Assembly (NCBI GenBank): GCA_045594705.1
Contig: JAZNZB010000100.1
Coordinates: forward strand, 1 to 15,850
Origin: SVQP01 sp045594705
GTDB lineage: Bacteria; Bacillota; Clostridia; Oscillospirales; CAG-272
DNA length: 15,850 nt
Direction: 5' to 3'
Part shown: positions 7,750 through 15,576 of the stretch, one piece after another
How the letters are laid out: each line of letters opens with the position of its first letter
Numbering within the stretch: position 1 is the first letter of the stretch
The notes under the pieces: model-generated
Databases searched by the model: none
The model's input: only the letters and a program-made list of their open reading frames with translations
What the model was told of the DNA's origin: nothing
Translations under genes and position numbers: made by a program

Positions 7750-8885
7750 CAGTCGGGATTCCTTTCGCCAAGCGCTATATGATATCTCTGATAGAATTCC
7801 TCAAATCTGCCCTCGTCCAGTGCCTCGCGGATGCGGCGCGTGAGCTGATTGTAGAAGTACAGGTTGTGCTGGACTGCTAAGCGCATGCCAAGCGATTCCT
7901 TGGCCTTGATCAGGTGACGGATATAGGAGCGGCTGTAATTTTGGCAGGTGGGGCAATCGCAGGTCACACCGATGGGGCGAGGATCGCGCGCATACTTTTC
8001 GTTGAGCACGCTCATCTTGCCCTCCCAGGTAAACAGCGTACCGTGACGTGCGTTACGCGAGGGCATGACACAGTCAAAGAAGTCAACGCCCAGATGCACC
8101 GCCTCAATGATATTACAGGGAGTACCCACGCCCATCAGGTATCTGGGCTTATGAACCGGCATATGCGGCTCGACAGCGTCAATAATGCGGTACATATCCT
8201 CGGTGCTCTCGCCTACGGCAAGACCGCCGATGGCGTAGCCGTCCAGATCCAGCTCTGCGATGCGCTGCATGTTATCGATTCGCAGATCCTCGTACGTACC
8301 GCCCTGGTTGATACCGAACAGCATCTGCTGCTTGTTGATGGTCTCGGGCAAGGAGTTGAGTCTTTGCATCTCGGCCTTGCAGCGTGCCAGCCAGCGAATG
8401 GTGCGCTCGGAGGATTGCTTGACGTATTCGTAGGTTGCAGGGTTTTCCACGCACTCGTCAAACGCCATGGCAATGGTGGAGGCGAGGTTGGATTGGATCT
8501 GCATACTCTCCTCAGGTCCCATGAAAATACGCTTGCCATCGATGTGAGAGGCAAAGTACACGCCCTCCTCCTTGATTTTACGCAAAGAGGACAGAGAGAA
8601 TACCTGGAATCCGCCCGAGTCGGTCAGAATGGGTCTGTCCCAGTTCATGAACTTGTGAAGTCCGCCCATATCGTGGATCAGCTTGTCACCGGGACGGATG
8701 TGCAGATGGTAGGTGTTGGAAAGCTCGACCTGGCAATCGATGGTCTTGAGCTCCACGGTGGATACACCGCCCTTGATGGCTGCGCAAGTACCCACGTTCA
8801 TAAATACCGGCGTTTCGATATCGCCGTGCGGGGTGTGCAGCACGCCTCTGCGCGCTCTTCCCTCTTGTTTTTTGAGTTCGAACAT
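7749..8885 (-). CDS. tgt: tRNA-guanine transglycosylase (queuosine pathway)
   Basis: Exchanges guanine 34 in the anticodons of tRNA-Asp, -Asn, -His and -Tyr for the queuosine precursor preQ1. The product is 378 residues, complete. D89 in LTDSGGFQVFSL is the general acid/base, and D271 in FDCVMPSRNARHG is the nucleophile. The zinc ligands C309, C311, C314 and H340 have the same spacing as in the E. coli enzyme. HATs of the substrate pocket such as MGVGTP (251-256) are also present. GAACC-type variants are not an issue: the VGTCAAIKGG and VELSNTYHLHIRPG stretches differ slightly from the common VGTQATVK and ILANTYHL forms but lie in conserved regions. AGGA lies about 10 bases before the ATG. 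It starts 59 bp after mutL and overlaps the HAD gene by one base. queA and preQ1 biosynthesis genes are not in this window. Confidence 0.97.
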   Translation of the reverse strand: MFELKKQEGRARRGVLHTPHGDIETPVFMNVGTCAAIKGGVSTVELKTIDCQVELSNTYHLHIRPGDKLIHDMGGLHKFMNWDRPILTDSGGFQVFSLSSLRKIKEEGVYFASHIDGKRIFMGPEESMQIQSNLASTIAMAFDECVENPATYEYVKQSSERTIRWLARCKAEMQRLNSLPETINKQQMLFGINQGGTYEDLRIDNMQRIAELDLDGYAIGGLAVGESTEDMYRIIDAVEPHMPVHKPRYLMGVGTPCNIIEAVHLGVDFFDCVMPSRNARHGTLFTWEGKMSVLNEKYARDPRPIGVTCDCPTCQNYSRSYIRHLIKAKESLGMRLAVQHNLYFYNQLTRRIREALDEGRFEEFYQRYHIALGERNPD

Positions 8886-8944
8886 AATAGCTGTGTCCTT
8901 TCTTCGGCCAATATCAGTACAGGATATCGCCTGTTATTGATGTT

Positions 8945-10996
8945 TTATGATCTTTCAAACTGTCTGTCTAAATTCTTCTTGCTCATTTCCATGGCAACCG
9001 GTCTGCCGTGCGGACAGTAGGTAACGTCGGGCAGCTCCATGAGCCGATCGACCAGCCAGGAAAGATGCTCGGGAGCATACACGCGTCCCGCCTTGATGGC
9101 AGCCTTGCACGCACCCTGGTACAGTGCCTTTTCAAACACGATGTCACGCGTCAGGGATGCATTTCCCGTTCCGCTCTGCAATCTTTCGGCGATCACGGGC
9201 AGCATTTGCGCCACCGCGTCAGATTCAAGACCCGTGGGAATGGCATCCACGGTCACGGTAAAGCGCCCTGTGGAGAAGCTGAAGCCGACTGCCTCCAGCT
9301 CAGTGCGGAAGTCACCGATGGTCTGCACCTCGCCCGAGGTCATCATGACCTCGATGGGCAGCATCAAAAGCTGTGAGGAGGCCTCTTTTTCGCGCATGTT
9401 GGCCTTGAGCTGCTCAAACAGAATGCGCTCGTGCGCCGCGTGCTGATCGATCAGCAGCATTCTCTCCCCGATCTCCACGATCAGATACGCGTTGAACACC
9501 TGACCGACCAAGCGGTATGTGCCCTTTTCCGCTGTGGGAATGGAGACGGGCTCGGGTTGTTGGGGCAGCGGAGTGCGGGAGGGGGCGGTTGCAGCGGCTT
9601 TCGGGCCGTCCGCCGCATGCGGCTTGACGTCGGCCCCTACGGGTTGTGCGGGATTTGCGGCAGGAGTGAGCCCCTGCCCTACGGATTGCGCGGGATTTTC
9701 GGCAGGAGCAAGCTCCTGCTCTACCTGCTTTGTAGGTTGTGTAGGTGTCGGTACAGCCATCGGCTGCGTCGGCTTTGCAGCGGGCACGGCGGCCTGCTTT
9801 TCGGGCTTTTTGCCCTGAATGTACTGCTCTACGTACTGCTGCGCACTCAGGTGCTCCCAGGCCTCGCCCTTTTGGGGCTTTGCGGACACTTGGGCGGGGG
9901 TATCCATGGTGATCTGACGCTTTTGCAACGATTCGCCGCGCTCGACCGAGGTAAAGGCATCGGATACCGACGGCTTTTGCTTTGGAATCTGCAGCTCGGG
10001 GCGTGCGGTATTTTGCTCTAATGCCTGTCTGACCGCATAATATACGCTCTCAAACACCGGCTTTTCATTGGTGAACTTGACCTCTAACTTAGCGGGATGC
10101 ACGTTGACGTCCACGCGCGTTGGATTAAGCTCAACAAACAGCACACACGCGGGAAATTTTTCGGGCGCGCAATACGAGGTAAAGGCCTGTTCCAGCGCGG
10201 CACTGGCCGTTTTACTCTTGATATAGCGCGAATTGATAAAGAAATTCTGATAGTTGCGGTTGGGACGCACGTTGTCGGGTCGGCCGATGTATCCCTTGAC
10301 TGTAATGCCGTCAAAGTCCCCCTTGACCTCAATCAGGCGTGAAGCGAAATCCTTGCCGAACACCGCCCACACGGCACTCTTCAGGCTTCCGTCGCCCACC
10401 GTTTCCAGCTTTAAGTTGCCGTCCACGATCAGTCTGAATGCGATCTCGGGGTGCGAGAGCGCGATCTTTTCGACGTTGGCGCTGACCGCCATGGCCTCGG
10501 TCACGTCGCGCTTCAAGAACTTGCGGCGTGCGGGCACGTTGGCAAACAGATCCTCGGCGATCACGGTAGTGCCCACCGCGCAGCCGCGCTCGGTAATATC
10601 CACGATCTCACCGCAATTGACGTCCATCTGCGCGCCAAGCGCGGCATCGGGGGTCTTGGACAGAATGCGCAGGCGGGAGACCGCCGCAATGGCTGCCAAG
10701 GCCTCACCGCGGAACCCAAGCGTTGCAATACCGTCCAGATCCTCGGGCTCACTGATCTTACTGGTAGCGTGTCGTCTGATCGCCATGGGCAGATCCTCGG
10801 GCGGCATGCCGTGCCCGTTATCGGACACGCGCATAAAGGTCACGCCACCGTTCTGAATTTCCACGGTGATGCGTGACGCCCCTGCGTCTATTGCATTTTC
10901 CATCATTTCCTTGATGGCCGACGCAGGCCTGTCCACCACCTCACCGGCAGCGATCAGGTTGGCAACCTCAAAGGAAAGCACGTTGATCTTACCCAT
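8945..10996 (-). CDS. mutL: DNA mismatch repair protein MutL with intrinsic endonuclease motif
   Basis: Couples mismatch recognition by MutS to strand incision. The N-terminal GHKL ATPase (about 1-330) shows E30 and N34 in MMENAIDAGA, DNGHG at 59-63 and GFRGEAL at 94-100. Residues about 336-490 form a low-complexity proline/alanine/glutamine linker. The C-terminal dimerisation and nuclease domain carries DQHA(X)2E(X)4E at 517-528, ACKAAIKAG at 629-637 and CPHGRP at 661-666. This marks a MutL that nicks DNA itself, as expected in bacteria without MutH. At 683 residues it is longer than B. subtilis MutL. Part of the excess is a 14-residue repeat (residues 425-452 plus a diverged copy) encoded by palindromic DNA. 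GGAG lies five bases before the ATG, in the 12-bp gap after mutS. Confidence 0.97.
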   Translation of the reverse strand: MGKINVLSFEVANLIAAGEVVDRPASAIKEMMENAIDAGASRITVEIQNGGVTFMRVSDNGHGMPPEDLPMAIRRHATSKISEPEDLDGIATLGFRGEALAAIAAVSRLRILSKTPDAALGAQMDVNCGEIVDITERGCAVGTTVIAEDLFANVPARRKFLKRDVTEAMAVSANVEKIALSHPEIAFRLIVDGNLKLETVGDGSLKSAVWAVFGKDFASRLIEVKGDFDGITVKGYIGRPDNVRPNRNYQNFFINSRYIKSKTASAALEQAFTSYCAPEKFPACVLFVELNPTRVDVNVHPAKLEVKFTNEKPVFESVYYAVRQALEQNTARPELQIPKQKPSVSDAFTSVERGESLQKRQITMDTPAQVSAKPQKGEAWEHLSAQQYVEQYIQGKKPEKQAAVPAAKPTQPMAVPTPTQPTKQVEQELAPAENPAQSVGQGLTPAANPAQPVGADVKPHAADGPKAAATAPSRTPLPQQPEPVSIPTAEKGTYRLVGQVFNAYLIVEIGERMLLIDQHAAHERILFEQLKANMREKEASSQLLMLPIEVMMTSGEVQTIGDFRTELEAVGFSFSTGRFTVTVDAIPTGLESDAVAQMLPVIAERLQSGTGNASLTRDIVFEKALYQGACKAAIKAGRVYAPEHLSWLVDRLMELPDVTYCPHGRPVAMEMSKKNLDRQFERS
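9602..9724 (-). repeat. in-frame palindromic repeat cluster inside mutL
   Basis: Three consecutive units each begin GTAGRG on the minus strand. Unit 1 is 9724-9683 and unit 2 is 9682-9641; both are 42 bp, and 33 or more positions agree by eye, including the ending CCGMAAATCCCGCRCAAYCC. Unit 3 (9640-9602) shares only the opening. Each contains a hairpin: GCAGGAGC-TT-GCTCCTGC in unit 1, GGCAGG/CCTGCC in unit 2, and GGGCCG/CGGCCC around GCCGCATGCGGC in unit 3. Since 42 bp equals 14 codons, the frame is kept. The peptides are VEQELAPAENPAQS and VGQGLTPAANPAQP, followed by a VGADVKP start. They lie in the disordered linker, where insertion would be tolerated. Confidence 0.85.
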
Positions 10997-11008
10997 ATAT
11001 ACTCCAAA

Positions 11009-13594
11009 TTATAAAAGTCTCTTTTTGATATCAAACAAGAACGACATACATTCGTACGGCGAGAGCGTATTGATATCCACGTTTTTGAGCTGCTCGATCA
11101 CTTGCTCGTTGATTTGATCCTCGATGGTGATCTCGTCGCTCTTCTCTTCGTGTGCAGGCTCTGCGGTGCTCAGCGCACGCGCGGTCTGCTCGACAGAGAG
11201 CAGCACCTGCTTGGCGCGCTTGATCACGTCGTTCGGCAGCCCTGCCAGCTTGGCTACTTCAATACCGTAGCTGTCGTCGGTCGAGCCGCGCACGATCTTG
11301 CGCAGGAAGGTAATGCTGTCACCGCGCTTTTTGGCAGCAATGTTATAGTTGACCACGCCCTCGAATTCCTGCTCCATGACGGTCAGCTCGTGGTAATGCG
11401 TGGCAAAAAGCGTTTTTGCACCGATGCGTCGGCTGTGAGTGTACTCCACAATGGCACGTGCAATGCTCATGCCGTCAAAGGTGGAGGTACCGCGGCCTAC
11501 CTCGTCGTAAATGATCAAACTCTTCTGCGTTGCGTTTTGCAGAATGTAGGCCACCTCGGTCATTTCCAGCATAAAGGTGGATTGCCCGGAGGCTAAGTCG
11601 TCCGACGCGCCCACGCGGGTAAAGATCTTATCCACGATACCGATGCGCGCCTCGTTTGCGGGCACAAAGCTGCCAATCTGTGCCATCAGCGTGATCAGCG
11701 CAACCTGACGCATGTAGGTGGATTTACCTGCCATATTCGGGCCGGTGATCAGCATCAGACGGTTATTCTTGGTGTCAAGCATGGCGTCATTGGGCACGAA
11801 ATACGTGTCCTTGACAAACTGCTCGACCACGGGATGGCGGCCGTCCTTGATTTCTATGACGTCGCTTGTATCTACCTCGGGGCGCACGTACTTGTTGCGC
11901 GCAGCCACTGTGGCAAGCGAAAGATATACGTCGGTCTTGGCAAGCAGTGCAGCGGTCTTTTGTACTCTCTCGCTGTTCTGCGCCACATAGGCTCGGATCT
12001 CCTGGAACAGCTCGTATTCCAGGGCGCAGACGCGGTCGCCCGCGCCAAGGATTTTGGCCTCCATTTCCTTGAGCTCGTCGGTGATGTAGCGCTCACCGTT
12101 CACCAGGGTCTGCTTGCGGATATAGTGCGCGGGTACCTGGTCAGCAAACGACTTGCTGACCTCAATATAGTAGCCGAACACCTTGTTGTAGCCTACCTTG
12201 AGCGTCTTGATGCCGGTGCGCTCACGCTCGGCAGCAGCCGTCTGCTCGACCCAGTTCTTGCCGTCGCGCATGATTGAGCGCAGCTCGTCCACCTCGGCAC
12301 TGTAGCCCTGGGCGATCATGCCGCCGTCGCGCACCGAGAAGGGCGGCTCCTCGCAAATGCCCGCATTGATCTTTGCGCAAATATCCTCCAAGAGGTCCAG
12401 CTCGCGGTAAATGCTTGCAAGCTCCTCGCTCTTACAGCTCTGCAACAGCTTTTTGACCTCGGGCAAAACCGAAGCGGTATTGGCGACGGCGCGCAGATCC
12501 TTTGCATTGGCCGTGCCGTACACGATACGCGTCATGAGTCTTTCCATATCCAGAACGCCCGAGAGCAGCTCGGAAAGCTCTTCGCGCAGCATGAAGTTGC
12601 CAAAGAACTCGTCCACCGCACTTTGACGGCGCGAGATCGCGCCCACCGAGAGCAGCGGATGCTCTACCCAGCTGCGAAGCAGTCGCGCACCGGGCGAGGT
12701 CTTGGTCTTATCCAGCACCCAGAGCAAAGAGCCCTTCTTTTCCTTTTGACGCATGGTCTCGGTCAGCTCCAAGTTACGTCGCGTGTTGGCGTCCATTTCA
12801 AGGTATTGACCGTCCGAATAGACCTGCAGCTCCTTTAAGTAAGGGCTTTCGGTCTTTTGCGTCTCGTAAATGTAATCGATCAGCGCACCGACCGCACAGA
12901 TCAGCGGCTTGTCCGCTGCATCCCGGGTCTTGACGCTCTCGCCAAATCGCTCCTTGACTCTCTCCAATGCGTCCGCATATTCAAATCTGCCCGGCTGATT
13001 GTCGCCAAGCATCGCGCCAAGGCGATCGGTGACAAACGCAGCCGTTTCGGGGAACGATTTGCGGGAAAGGTTTGCGATCACCTCGCGGGGCGCATAGGTG
13101 GCAAGCTCGTTGCAAAGTCTGGTCTCTGCCTGCTCTCCGTCAAAGGAGGTCGCGCAGATCTGCGCCGTAGACACGTCGGCAAAGCACACGCCAATGGCGT
13201 ATTCGCCCACGTAAATGGCGCAAAGATAGTTATTCTTCTGCTCCGAGAGCATGGTGCTCTCAATGACCGTACCGGGCGTGACCACGCGTACCACGTCGCG
13301 CTTGACAAGCCCCTTGGCGGTAGCGGGATCCTCCACCTGCTCGCAAATGGCCACCTTGTATCCCTTGGCGATCAGTCTTGCTATGTATCCCTCGGCCGAG
13401 TGGAACGGCACGCCGCACATGGGCGCGCGCTCAGCCTCGCCGCAATCTCTGCCGGTCAGCGTCAGCTCCAGCTCACGCGAGGCAGTGATGGCGTCGTCAA
13501 AAAACATCTCGTAAAAGTCGCCCAGGCGATAGAATAAAAGATGATCCCTGTATTTATTTTTGACCTCAAAATACTGCTCCATCATCGGAGTCAT
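11009..13594 (-). CDS. mutS: DNA mismatch repair protein MutS
   Basis: Recognises base mismatches and small loops in DNA and recruits MutL. From the chosen start the protein has 861 residues. The mismatch-reading Phe-X-Glu is F27-Y-E29 in GDFYEMF. The connector, lever and clamp domains follow. The ATPase domain has Walker A at 618-625 (GPNMAGKST region), the signature DLASGQSTF and Walker B DEVGRGTS at 697-704. The C-terminal LSPYECMSFLFDIKK helix is complete. The frame allows an ATG at 13600, but the AGGA of the ribosome binding site is only one base from it. The ATG at 13594 lies seven bases away and gives the family's usual MTPMM N-terminus. It lies 33 bp after the YlbF-family gene and 12 bp before mutL, so the three are surely co-transcribed. 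Confidence 0.97.
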   Translation of the reverse strand: MTPMMEQYFEVKNKYRDHLLFYRLGDFYEMFFDDAITASRELELTLTGRDCGEAERAPMCGVPFHSAEGYIARLIAKGYKVAICEQVEDPATAKGLVKRDVVRVVTPGTVIESTMLSEQKNNYLCAIYVGEYAIGVCFADVSTAQICATSFDGEQAETRLCNELATYAPREVIANLSRKSFPETAAFVTDRLGAMLGDNQPGRFEYADALERVKERFGESVKTRDAADKPLICAVGALIDYIYETQKTESPYLKELQVYSDGQYLEMDANTRRNLELTETMRQKEKKGSLLWVLDKTKTSPGARLLRSWVEHPLLSVGAISRRQSAVDEFFGNFMLREELSELLSGVLDMERLMTRIVYGTANAKDLRAVANTASVLPEVKKLLQSCKSEELASIYRELDLLEDICAKINAGICEEPPFSVRDGGMIAQGYSAEVDELRSIMRDGKNWVEQTAAAERERTGIKTLKVGYNKVFGYYIEVSKSFADQVPAHYIRKQTLVNGERYITDELKEMEAKILGAGDRVCALEYELFQEIRAYVAQNSERVQKTAALLAKTDVYLSLATVAARNKYVRPEVDTSDVIEIKDGRHPVVEQFVKDTYFVPNDAMLDTKNNRLMLITGPNMAGKSTYMRQVALITLMAQIGSFVPANEARIGIVDKIFTRVGASDDLASGQSTFMLEMTEVAYILQNATQKSLIIYDEVGRGTSTFDGMSIARAIVEYTHSRRIGAKTLFATHYHELTVMEQEFEGVVNYNIAAKKRGDSITFLRKIVRGSTDDSYGIEVAKLAGLPNDVIKRAKQVLLSVEQTARALSTAEPAHEEKSDEITIEDQINEQVIEQLKNVDINTLSPYECMSFLFDIKKRLL

Positions 13595-13600
13595 GGTCAT

Positions 13601-13608
13601 ATCCTCAC
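13601..13608 (-). promoter_or_regulatory. ribosome binding site that decides the mutS start
   Basis: GTGAGGAT lies next to two in-frame ATG codons. The AGGA core is one base from the ATG at 13600 and seven bases from the ATG at 13594. Only the second spacing is normal. Confidence 0.7.
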
Positions 13609-13626
13609 TTTTTCAGTTTTGTTATC

Positions 13627-14019
13627 TTAATGTCCGCAGCTGCCGCCACAGGTGGAGCAATCGTGCGTGCAGGACGAGGGCACCTCGCCCGTGATCTCAA
13701 ACATGATGGTGTTGTTGACCGCATTCATCAGATCGTTGACCGCATTCTGCGCCTGCTCCAGCTCCACGTATACGGGGTGTGCCACGATCTGATCGTACAG
13801 CTCGTTGATGCGGTTCTGGATCATTTCCAAAAATCTTGCCTCAACGTCCTTCTGACCTGCAGTCTTTTCCAGCGCGATCTGCTGAACCTGGTATTCGCGC
13901 ATCAGCGTGCGCAGATCCATATCGTTTTCGTACGCTTCCTTGGCGTTCGCCATACGTACCAGTCGCTCATCCTTCTTGAGTTCCTTGCCGAGCTGTGCGG
14001 CCAGTTCAAAAATTTCCAT
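13627..14019 (-). CDS. YlbF/YmcA-family protein with a four-cysteine tail (RicA-like)
   Basis: A 130-residue, mostly helical protein of the YlbF family (Com_YlbF). Its position between miaB and mutS is that of B. subtilis ymcA (ricA). There, YmcA, YlbF and YaaT form an iron-sulfur complex that directs RNase Y processing and affects competence, sporulation and biofilm formation. Residues 1-110 form the helical domain (MEIFELAAQLGKELKK start). The last 14 residues hold C117, C121, C124 and C128 in a C-x3-C-x2-C-x3-C pattern ending in GH, plausible cluster ligands. The frame opens at 14082, but that region is inside a repeat and has no ribosome binding site. The ATG at 14019 has AGAGGA seven bases upstream. 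It could be a YlbF rather than a YmcA orthologue, so I give no symbol. Confidence 0.88.
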   Translation of the reverse strand: MEIFELAAQLGKELKKDERLVRMANAKEAYENDMDLRTLMREYQVQQIALEKTAGQKDVEARFLEMIQNRINELYDQIVAHPVYVELEQAQNAVNDLMNAVNNTIMFEITGEVPSSCTHDCSTCGGSCGH

Positions 14020-14052
14020 TGTTTTATCCTCTTTTCTATTGATTTCCTTTTT

Positions 14053-14163
14053 GCGTTTTTTCGCTCTGTCATCCTCGAGCAAGCATTTTTCTGCAAGATT
14101 CTTCGCTGCGCTCCAGAATGACGGCAGAAAAATGCGCCGCGAAGGATCTTGAGCGAAAAACGC
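14053..14163. repeat. composite intergenic inverted-repeat element between miaB and the YlbF-family gene
   Basis: Nested arms fill most of the 147-bp gap. The outer pair is GCGTTTTTTCGCTC (14053-14066) with GAGCGAAAAACGC (14151-14163), one bulged base. The inner pair is a perfect 12 bp (14083-14094 with 14124-14135). A 17-base arm (14095-14111) matches the complement of 14134-14150 at 15 positions and would form an alternative fold. On the minus strand the centre reads GTCATTCTGGAGCGCAGCGA followed by AGAATCT. I know this core as a very common dispersed intergenic motif in many bacteria (GTCATTCTGAGCGAAGCGAAGAATCT type), from memory and not checked. It could act as a processing site or weak attenuator in the operon. 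Parts of it are translated only if implausible upstream starts are used. Confidence 0.75.
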
Positions 14164-14166
14164 TTG

Positions 14167-15576
14167 TCAATTATTTTTTTCTCCCCAAAGGGCAAAGGCG
14201 TCTGCCTTGTCAATTTTGACATTGACAAACTTGCCCGTATCAGAGGGGGTTGCGTGGAAGAACACGATCTTGTTGCCCTCCTCGCGGCCCGAATAAATCT
14301 CGGGGTTGTTCTTACTCGGCCCATCGCAAAGCACGCGAATGGTCTTGCCTACCATGGGCTGATTCTTTTCCAGCGCGATATCGTGCTGAAGCGCAAGCAG
14401 ACGGTCAAACCGCTTGCCCGTCACCCCCGGATCCACCTGCTCCATCTCGGCTGCAGGCGTTCCCTTTCTGGGCGAGTAGATAAACGAGAACAGCATATCA
14501 AAGCGCACCGTGTCAAGGATCTGCATAGTGTCCTCAAAGTCCTGGTCGGTCTCACCCGGGAATCCCACGATGATATCCGAGGAAAGCGCTGCATCCGGCA
14601 TCTTCTCGCGGATGTAACGCACGATGTCCAGATATCTTGCCTTATCGTAATGGCGGTTCATGGCCTTGAGTATCTTATCGCTGCCCGACTGCAGCGGCAG
14701 GTGGAACTGATGCGCGATGTGCTTGGAATTTGCCATCACGTCGATCAGCTTGTAGCTTGCATCCTTGGGGTGGCTGGTCATAAAGCGCAGGGTAAAGTCG
14801 CCCTCAATCTTGTCAAGCTCATAGAGCAGATCGGCAAAATCGTAGCCCATGCCCTTGGCATAGGAGTTGACGTTTTGCCCGAGCAAGGTGATATCCTTGT
14901 ATCCCTTTTCTACAAGCTCCTTGACCTCGGCCACCACCTCGTGCATTTCCCTGCTGCGCTCTCTGCCGCGCACGTAGGGCACGATGCAATAAGAGCAGAA
15001 ATTGTTACAGCCGTACATGATGGACACCCAGGCGCGGTAGTTGCTCTCGCGGCAGATCGGCACGCCCTCGGCCACCGTGTATTCAGTCTCCTCGGGGCAG
15101 AAAATGCGGCGGGAGCGCGCGATCTTTTGCCAGAGCAGCTCGGGAAAACGGTGCAAGGACGCCGTGCCGAAGGTCAGATCCACGTAAGGATATTTGTGCT
15201 TGATATCCTCGCGGCGGTGCTGTTGCGCCACCATGCAGCCGCAAACGGCAATGATCAGCGAGGGCTTTTTGGCTTTTAAGTGCTTATACTGCCCCACGAT
15301 CGAAAGAGCCTTTTGCTCGGCGTGCTCACGGATGGCGCAGGTGTTGACCGCGATCAGGTCGGCATCAGCCGGGTCGTCGCAAAGCTCATAGCCCATATCC
15401 CGCGCCATACCCGAAAGCTTTTCGCTGTCGGCCACGTTTTGCTGGCATCCAAAGGTCAATATATAGGCGCGCCGACGCTCGTTCGTAAGAGCGTGACGGT
15501 CGTTTTCCTCGCGCAACAGCTTCATGATCTCATCGTTGGTCATGTGCGCGGTGGGAGATGGTTTTTGTTGGTTCAT
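14167..15576 (-). CDS. miaB: tRNA-2-methylthio-N6-dimethylallyladenosine synthase MiaB
   Basis: A radical-SAM methylthiotransferase that turns i6A37 into ms2i6A37 in tRNAs reading UNN codons. From the ATG at 15576 it has 469 residues. The N-terminal MTTase domain has cluster cysteines C44 (FGCQQN), C80 (NTCAIRE) and C114 (CGCMVAQ). The radical-SAM cluster is C190-x3-C194-x2-C197 in GCNNFCSYCIVPYVRGRERS. The C-terminal TRAM domain ends with FVNVKIDKADAFALWGE. The frame reaches a TTG at 15648, but that is at the predicted transcription start. The ATG at 15576 is preceded by AAAGG at an over-long distance, bridged by a small hairpin. An ATG at 15543 is a weaker alternative with no ribosome binding site. 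The gene is first in the operon, and its i6A-forming partner miaA is not in the window. Confidence 0.95.
   Translation of the reverse strand: MNQQKPSPTAHMTNDEIMKLLREENDRHALTNERRRAYILTFGCQQNVADSEKLSGMARDMGYELCDDPADADLIAVNTCAIREHAEQKALSIVGQYKHLKAKKPSLIIAVCGCMVAQQHRREDIKHKYPYVDLTFGTASLHRFPELLWQKIARSRRIFCPEETEYTVAEGVPICRESNYRAWVSIMYGCNNFCSYCIVPYVRGRERSREMHEVVAEVKELVEKGYKDITLLGQNVNSYAKGMGYDFADLLYELDKIEGDFTLRFMTSHPKDASYKLIDVMANSKHIAHQFHLPLQSGSDKILKAMNRHYDKARYLDIVRYIREKMPDAALSSDIIVGFPGETDQDFEDTMQILDTVRFDMLFSFIYSPRKGTPAAEMEQVDPGVTGKRFDRLLALQHDIALEKNQPMVGKTIRVLCDGPSKNNPEIYSGREEGNKIVFFHATPSDTGKFVNVKIDKADAFALWGEKNN

Noticed and set aside
9602..9724. Repeats in mutL as a CRISPR array
   Set aside because: The units are directly adjacent without unique spacers, only two are alike, and they are in frame within an intact gene; there are no cas genes.
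14020..14082. 21-residue N-terminal extension of the YlbF-family protein
   Set aside because: The extension (MLEDDRAKKRKKE start) is partly encoded by the repeat element and has no ribosome binding site. The ATG at 14019 has a good one.
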